Shown here one piece after another: positions 59,792 through 64,000 of a stretch of 64,000 nucleotides of DNA (position 1 is its first letter; the number at the start of each line of letters is the position of its first letter). The DNA is from Pengzhenrongella frigida (GTDB lineage: Bacteria > Actinomycetota > Actinomycetes > Actinomycetales > Cellulomonadaceae): positions 16,815 through 80,814 of the forward strand of contig NZ_SDWW01000017.1 in assembly GCF_004168625.1 (NCBI RefSeq). Reading direction: 5' to 3'. Position numbers and translations under genes: made by a program. Under the pieces are notes generated by a model. It was given only the letters and a program-made list of their open reading frames with translations. It had not been told where the DNA came from and did not search any database.

Positions 59792-61309
59792 CCAGTCGAC
59801 AGCGTGACCCCGGACCTGACCGCGCTCATCAAGGCTTACGACGTGCGGGGTGTCGTCCCAGACCAGTTCAATCCCCGGATCGCCCGCGCGATCGGCGCCG
59901 CCTTCGCCGACGCCGTCGTCTTGGCTGACGTCGCGGCCGCCCACGTCGCCGCCGGCACGGAGGCAGCGCCCGACGCCGCCCGGCCCGTCGTCGTGATCGG
60001 CAACGACATGCGCGACTCCGGTCCCGAGCTCGTCGCCGCCTTCGCCGACGGCCTCGCCGCACGGGGGGTCGACGTCGTGCTCATCGGGTTGTGCTCGACC
60101 GACGGGCTCTACTACGCGGCCGGCGCGCTCGACGTGCCCGGCGCGATGTTCACCGCGAGCCACAACCCGGCCAAGTACAACGGCATCAAGCTGTGCCGGG
60201 CGGGTGCCCGCCCGGTCGGCCAGGACACCGGCCTCTCGGCCGTGCGCGAGCTCACCGGCTGGTACCTCGCCCACCAGATCCCCGAGGTCGACGGCGCGGC
60301 CCGCGGTGCGGTGACCGAGCGCGACCTGCTCGGTGACTACGCGGCCTTCCTGCGCTCGCTGGTCGACCTCAGCGGCATCCGCCCGCTCAAGGTCGTCGTG
60401 GACGCGGGCAACGGCATGGGTGGCCACACGGTCCCCGCCGTGCTCGGCACCGGTGGCGGGCTGCCCGCGCTCCCGCTCGAGATCGTCCCGCTGTACTTCG
60501 AGCTCGACGGCAACTTCCCGAACCACGAGGCCAACCCGCTCGACCCGAAGAACCTGGTCGACCTGCAGGCGGCCGTCGTCGAGCACGGCGCGGACCTCGG
60601 GATCGCGTTCGACGGCGATGCTGACCGCTGCTTCGTGATCGACGAGAACGGCGACCCGGTCACGCCGTCGGCGATCACCGCGCTCGTCGGGCTGCGCGAA
60701 GCCGCCCGCGAGCTCGCGGATGGTCGCACGCCGACCGTCATCTACAACCTCATCACCTCCAAGGTCGTCCCCGACCTGCTCACCCGCGCCGGGGCGACGG
60801 TCGTGCGCACCCGCGTGGGCCACTCGTTCATCAAGGCGGAGATGGCGCACTACGGCGCCGTGTTCGGCGGCGAGCACAGCGCGCACTACTACTTCCGTGA
60901 CTTCTTCTTCGCGGACACGGGCATGCTCGCCGCGATGCACGTGCTTGCCGCCCTCGGTGGTCAGGCCGCGCCGCTGTCGGCGCTCGCCGACGCCTACCAG
61001 CCGTACTCGGCGTCGGGCGAGATCAACTCCCTCGTCGACGACGTCCCGGCCGCACGGGCTCGGGTCGTGACCGCGTACGTCACCGACCAGGGTGCCGGCC
61101 CGGTGACCGTCGACGAGCTCGACGGCCTGACGGTCAGCCACTGGGAGTCCCAGCCGCGCTGGTGGTTCAACCTGCGCGCCTCCAACACCGAGCCGCTGCT
61201 CCGGCTGAACGTCGAGGCCGCCGACGAGGACGTCATGGAGAAGGTCCGCGACGATGTGCTCGCGCTCGTGCGGGCCGGCGCTGGTGCTGGCGCGGGGAAC
61301 AAGGAGTGA
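59789..61309 (+). CDS. manB: Phosphomannomutase/phosphoglucomutase
   Basis: 506 residues of the alpha-D-phosphohexomutase family. It converts mannose-6-phosphate to mannose-1-phosphate for GDP-mannose, and probably glucose-6-phosphate to glucose-1-phosphate for RfbA. LIKAYDVRGVVPDQFNP opens the chain, TASHNPAKYNG holds the phospho-serine (S124), FDGDADRCFV (D275-D279) binds metal, GGEHSAHYYF is the sugar loop, and RASNTEPLLRLNVEA binds phosphate. It is followed by the Trm112-like gene with only 2 nt between stop and start. Confidence 0.95.
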   Translation: MPVDSVTPDLTALIKAYDVRGVVPDQFNPRIARAIGAAFADAVVLADVAAAHVAAGTEAAPDAARPVVVIGNDMRDSGPELVAAFADGLAARGVDVVLIGLCSTDGLYYAAGALDVPGAMFTASHNPAKYNGIKLCRAGARPVGQDTGLSAVRELTGWYLAHQIPEVDGAARGAVTERDLLGDYAAFLRSLVDLSGIRPLKVVVDAGNGMGGHTVPAVLGTGGGLPALPLEIVPLYFELDGNFPNHEANPLDPKNLVDLQAAVVEHGADLGIAFDGDADRCFVIDENGDPVTPSAITALVGLREAARELADGRTPTVIYNLITSKVVPDLLTRAGATVVRTRVGHSFIKAEMAHYGAVFGGEHSAHYYFRDFFFADTGMLAAMHVLAALGGQAAPLSALADAYQPYSASGEINSLVDDVPAARARVVTAYVTDQGAGPVTVDELDGLTVSHWESQPRWWFNLRASNTEPLLRLNVEAADEDVMEKVRDDVLALVRAGAGAGAGNKE

Positions 61310-61311
61310 CG

Positions 61312-61557
61312 ATGCCGTCAGCCGCGACCCCGGTCCCGCCCCTGGAGCCTTGGCTCCGCGACATCCTGCGCTGCCCGGCGACCGGTGCGACGCTCGTCGA
61401 CGGGATCGGACCGGACGGCCAGCCCGAGCTGGTCTCGACCGACCCGGACAACCCGCTCGCCTACCCGGTGCGTGACGGCATCCCCGTGCTGCTCGTGGAC
61501 GACGCCCGACCGGTACGTCCCGGCGCCGTCGGGCACCCGGACCCGGCAGGGGCCTGA
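61312..61557 (+). CDS. Trm112-like small protein
   Basis: 81 residues with AAGGAG upstream. The core LRDILRCPATGATLV and LAYPVRDGIPVLLVDDARP matches the Trm112/YcaR family, small partners that activate methyltransferases or other enzymes. Only one Cys of the usual zinc knuckles remains (CPATG), so metal binding is doubtful. The same gene follows manB in other actinobacteria. Its stop overlaps the CDF transporter start (TGATG). Confidence 0.85.
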   Translation: MPSAATPVPPLEPWLRDILRCPATGATLVDGIGPDGQPELVSTDPDNPLAYPVRDGIPVLLVDDARPVRPGAVGHPDPAGA

Positions 61558-62501
61558 TGTCCACCGGGGGGAGCAACCGCGCGATCATCGCCGCACTCGG
61601 GGCGAACATCGGCATCGCGATCACCAAGTTCATCGCCTTCCTGCTGACGAGCTCGAGCTCGATGCTCGCCGAGTCGGTGCACTCGCTGGCTGACTCCGGC
61701 AACCAGGCGCTGCTGCTCGTCGGTGGCAAGCGTTCGCGCCAGGCGCCCGACGTCGCGCACCCGTTCGGGTACGGGCGCGAGCGGTACCTGTACGCGTTCA
61801 TCGTCTCGATCGTGCTGTTCAGCGTCGGTGGGCTGTTCGCCCTGTACGAGGCGTGGCACAAGTTTGCCGACCCGCACCCGATCGACGCCTGGGTGTGGGT
61901 CCCGTTCGTCGTGCTGATCGCGGCCATCGCGATGGAGAGCTACTCGTTCCGGACGGCCGTCCACGAGTCCAACCGGGTGCGTGGCAAGCAGTCGTGGGTG
62001 TCGTTCGTGCGCACCGCGAAGGCTCCGGAGCTGCCCGTGGTGCTGCTCGAGGACGCTGGCGCGCTCATCGGGCTCGTGCTCGCGCTCGGCGGCGTGGGGA
62101 TGACCGTGGCGACCGGTGACGGGCGCTGGGACGCGGCTGGTACCGCGTGCATCGGCCTCCTGCTCGTCGTCATCGCGATCATCCTGTCGATCGAGACCCG
62201 GTCGCTGCTGCTGGGGGAGTCCGCGACCCCCGCCGACGTCGCCGCGGTCGCGGCCGCCCTGGTCGGTCCGGGTGTGGAGTCCGTGATCTACCTGCGCACC
62301 ATGCACCTGGGCCCCGAGGAGCTGCTCGTCGCCGCGAAGATCGAGATCGGCGCCGGCGCGACCGCCGTCGGGATCGCCGCCGCGATCGACGACGCCGAGA
62401 CCCGGGTCCGGGCCGCTGTGCCGATCGCCACCGTCATCTATCTCGAGCCGGACCTCCGCCGGTCCCTCGTGCCCGGATCCACCCAGGGAGTGCAGTCATG
62501 A
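61557..62501 (+). CDS. Cation diffusion facilitator (CDF) family transporter
   Basis: 314 residues with about six transmembrane helices. [45 protein letters not shown] is the CDF signature. In SLADSGNQ the usual second acidic ligand position is Asn (canonical HSxxD-xxN/D), and [14 protein letters not shown] is typical. [17 protein letters not shown] in the fifth helix carries an acidic ligand pair. These antiporters export Zn, Mn, Co or Fe using protons; specificity is not readable here. It overlaps genes on both sides, linking it to luxS, itself a metalloenzyme. Confidence 0.88.
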   Translation: MSTGGSNRAIIAALGANIGIAITKFIAFLLTSSSSMLAESVHSLADSGNQALLLVGGKRSRQAPDVAHPFGYGRERYLYAFIVSIVLFSVGGLFALYEAWHKFADPHPIDAWVWVPFVVLIAAIAMESYSFRTAVHESNRVRGKQSWVSFVRTAKAPELPVVLLEDAGALIGLVLALGGVGMTVATGDGRWDAAGTACIGLLLVVIAIILSIETRSLLLGESATPADVAAVAAALVGPGVESVIYLRTMHLGPEELLVAAKIEIGAGATAVGIAAAIDDAETRVRAAVPIATVIYLEPDLRRSLVPGSTQGVQS

Positions 62502-62965
62502 CCGAAGCCCGGATGAACGTCGAGAGCTTCAACCTCGACCACCGCACCGTCGTCGCCCCGTTCGTGCGGGTCGCGGACACCAAGACGTTGCCGCACGGTG
62601 ACCTGCTCACCAAGTACGACGTGCGGTTCTGCCAGCCGAACGCCGACCGGCTGCCGATGCCGACGGTGCACTCGCTCGAGCACCTCATGGCCGAGCACAT
62701 CCGCAACCACTCGGCCTCGGTCATCGACGTGTCCCCGATGGGCTGCCAGACGGGGTTCTACGTGCTGGTCTCCGGCGAGCACACGTACGACGAGTTCCTC
62801 GACCTGCTCGAGGCGACCCTGGTGGACGTGACGACCGCGACCGAGGTGCCCGCCGCCAACGAGGTCCAGTGCGGGTGGGCTGCCAGCCACACGCTGTCCG
62901 GCGCCCAGGCGGCCGCGCGTGTCTTCCTGGACGCCCGGGCCGGCTGGAGCCAGGTCACCGCATGA
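62498..62965 (+). CDS. luxS: S-ribosylhomocysteine lyase (autoinducer-2 synthesis)
   Basis: 155 residues. Zinc ligands H58 and H62 lie in HSLEH with E61, and C125 in [16 protein letters not shown]. The catalytic Cys83 is in [10 protein letters not shown]. LuxS splits S-ribosylhomocysteine into homocysteine and DPD, the precursor of autoinducer-2, and so recycles SAM by-products. The ATG overlaps the CDF stop, and its own stop overlaps mtnN, which makes the LuxS substrate. Confidence 0.96.
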   Translation: MTEARMNVESFNLDHRTVVAPFVRVADTKTLPHGDLLTKYDVRFCQPNADRLPMPTVHSLEHLMAEHIRNHSASVIDVSPMGCQTGFYVLVSGEHTYDEFLDLLEATLVDVTTATEVPAANEVQCGWAASHTLSGAQAAARVFLDARAGWSQVTA

Positions 62966-63666
62966 TCGAGGTCGACGCCGTCGTCCTGACAGCCATGCGC
63001 GAGGAGATGGCCCCGTTCGAGGACCGGTCCGACACGCTCGGCCGGAGCAGCACGCTCGGGCAGGCGACGATCCGGCTCGCATCGTTCGGGCAGGCCCACG
63101 TGCTGCTGGTCACGAGCGGGATCGGCCTGGTGAACGCGGCGATCGCGACCGCCCTGGCCGTGACCCGGTCGCGGCCGGTGCGGGTGATCAGCGCCGGGTC
63201 CGCGGGCGGGCTGCACCCGACGATCCAGGTCGGCGACATCGTGGCCGGGTCGAACTACGTCTACGGCGGCGCGGATGCCCGGATGTTCGGGTACTCCCTC
63301 GGCCAGGTGCCCGGGATGCCCCCGCACTATGCGGGCGACGCCGATCTCCTTGCTGACGCGCAGGCACCTGCGGGTTCGAAGCTCCTGCGCGGCCCGGTCA
63401 TCTCCGGCGACGCCTTCATCGACGGCACATCCGTCGACGCCGTGCGGGCGCGCTTTCCCGACGCGCTGGCCACCGACATGGAGTCGGCGGCCATCGCGCA
63501 CACGTGCCACCTGTTCGGCGTGCCGTTCCTCGCGGTCCGAGCGATCTCGGACCTGTGCGGGCCCGAGGCCGGCTCGGAGTTCCACCTCGCGGTCGACGAC
63601 GCCGCGGCGCGGTCCGCAGACGTCACCCTCGGCCTGATCGCGCGGACGGCCCGCGCCGCGCGCTGA
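62962..63666 (+). CDS. mtnN: 5'-methylthioadenosine/S-adenosylhomocysteine nucleosidase
   Basis: 234 residues. [14 protein letters not shown] has the conserved catalytic-region Glu, [20 protein letters not shown] the phosphorylase-superfamily glycine loop, and [14 protein letters not shown] the substrate-binding Met-Glu. [11 protein letters not shown] contains the catalytic Asp. It removes adenine from SAH to give S-ribosylhomocysteine, which LuxS then uses. Expression as an overlapping pair means the two-step SAH recycling route is encoded here. A strong hairpin follows. Confidence 0.94.
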   Translation: MIEVDAVVLTAMREEMAPFEDRSDTLGRSSTLGQATIRLASFGQAHVLLVTSGIGLVNAAIATALAVTRSRPVRVISAGSAGGLHPTIQVGDIVAGSNYVYGGADARMFGYSLGQVPGMPPHYAGDADLLADAQAPAGSKLLRGPVISGDAFIDGTSVDAVRARFPDALATDMESAAIAHTCHLFGVPFLAVRAISDLCGPEAGSEFHLAVDDAAARSADVTLGLIARTARAAR

Positions 63667-63683
63667 CCCAGGTCGAACTGCAT

Positions 63684-63723
63684 GACGAGGGGCCCGGATC
63701 CACCAGGATCCGGGCCCCTCGTC
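63684..63723 (+). terminator. Strong 18-bp hairpin after mtnN
   Basis: Positions 63684-63701 and 63706-63723 are perfect reverse complements around the 4-nt loop ACCA. This is the strongest hairpin in the window, 17 nt after the mtnN stop. No T-run follows it. Confidence 0.8.
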
Positions 63724-63868
63724 GCGCTCTAGCCCGCATGGGGGTGGGGGTGGCGACGAGCGCGTCCCCACGGTGTCGTGTCAGGACGTCAGGACGAGGT
63801 GGCGTCGCGTCGGGTGGTGATGGCCTCACGTCAGGACGGTCGCGGCGCCGGGCAGGGGCGGCGTGGCG
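63724..63868. other. Intergenic spacer with short direct repeats
   Basis: The motif GTCAGGACG occurs at about 63779, 63788 and 63831, the first two in direct tandem. No gene is supported. The spacer separates the mtnN terminator from a convergent partial gene. Confidence 0.35.
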
Positions 63869-64000
63869 TCAGAACGGTGGTGGGGTGTCCCAGTCGAAGT
63901 CGCGGGTCAGGGGTGGTTCGTGTCCGGGTGGTGGGTCGGGTCGGTAGGGGTAGACGTGCCCGGTGGGGGTGGTCCACGTGTACGAACCCGGCACCTGGGG
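63869..64000 (-). CDS. C-terminus of a probable DUF222/HNH endonuclease-type protein (partial)
   Basis: An open frame of 43 codons enters from the right edge and stops at the TGA complementary to 63869-63871. It reads YTWTTPTGHVYPYRP, then a proline-rich PDPPPGHEPP, and ends DFDWDTPPPF. The phrase YTWTTPTGHVY resembles the tail of actinobacterial DUF222-HNH proteins (for example YTWTSPSGRTY), many copies of which occur per genome. Only the tail is visible, so the HNH motif cannot be checked. Confidence 0.55.
   Translation of the reverse strand, partial: PQVPGSYTWTTPTGHVYPYRPDPPPGHEPPLTRDFDWDTPPPF

Noticed and set aside
58895..61927. A 1010-codon minus-strand frame opposite manB
   Set aside because: It is antisense to manB, DUF3499 and other firmly identified genes. 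Composition is that of a high-GC antisense shadow.
63776..63840. GTCAGGACG repeats as an attachment site or array
   Set aside because: There are only three short copies, no tRNA or integrase is nearby, and the surroundings are ordinary GC-rich spacer.

Overview
The window is very GC-rich, with short intergenic gaps, many GTG/TTG starts, and overlapping start/stop codons. Gene content points to an actinobacterium, most likely a Micrococcales relative near Cellulomonas (inferred). The basis is a WhiB regulator, a TIGR03089 protein, DUF5719, DUF3499, a Trm112-like protein, and a whiB-manB neighbourhood like the one known around mycobacterial whiB2-manB-wbbL-rmlD. No tRNA, rRNA, CRISPR array or intact insertion sequence was recognised.

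Layout. 0-5.3 kb: end of an unknown membrane-anchored protein, a palindromic operator pair, an acyltransferase, two LytR-CpsA-Psr (LCP) glycopolymer ligases, and rfbB. 5.5-13.2 kb: an exported amidase with DUF4214 repeats, then a tightly overlapping operon (two GT2 enzymes, a UDP-GlcNAc 2-epimerase-like enzyme, a flippase, a large membrane protein). 13.3-18.7 kb, minus strand: OatA-like acyltransferase, FkbM methyltransferase, Wzt/Wzm ABC exporter. 18.8-24.7 kb: an exported SpoIID/DUF4214 protein, two paralogous GT4 enzymes with an unusual N-terminal extension, and a second FkbM methyltransferase. 24.8-42.2 kb: two tandem Gmd-like dehydratases, an 835-residue two-domain glycosyltransferase, a giant GT4, DUF2142, further GTs, DUF2304, a second flippase, an epimerase and an acyltransferase. 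42.4-47.6 kb: a metzincin protease and a VanY-like peptidase, both with DUF4214 tails, plus a GT4 and rfbC. 47.8-50.8 kb: rfbD, rfbA, manA. 50.9-63.7 kb: housekeeping block with TIGR03089, whiB, a giant GT2/membrane protein, DUF5719, a WbbL-like GT2, a degenerate zincin, DUF3499, a zinc-ribbon protein, manB, a Trm112-like protein, a CDF transporter, luxS and mtnN. 63.9-64.0 kb: C-terminus of a probable DUF222/HNH protein.

The genes fit together as a cell-surface glycopolymer factory. ManA/ManB and the two Gmd-like enzymes would feed a GDP-mannose branch, RfbA-D make dTDP-L-rhamnose, and the 2-epimerase supplies ManNAc-type sugar. About a dozen glycosyltransferases assemble chains, and acyltransferases and FkbM methyltransferases decorate them. 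Wzm/Wzt and two Wzx-like flippases offer export routes, and LCP enzymes would attach product to peptidoglycan. Four exported cell-wall enzymes or proteins with unrelated N-terminal heads share a C-terminal array of four DUF4214 repeats, which is the most distinctive feature of the locus. A second recurrent theme is a TAnnnT -10 box 6-8 nt before the start codon, implying widespread leaderless transcription and helping to fix several starts.
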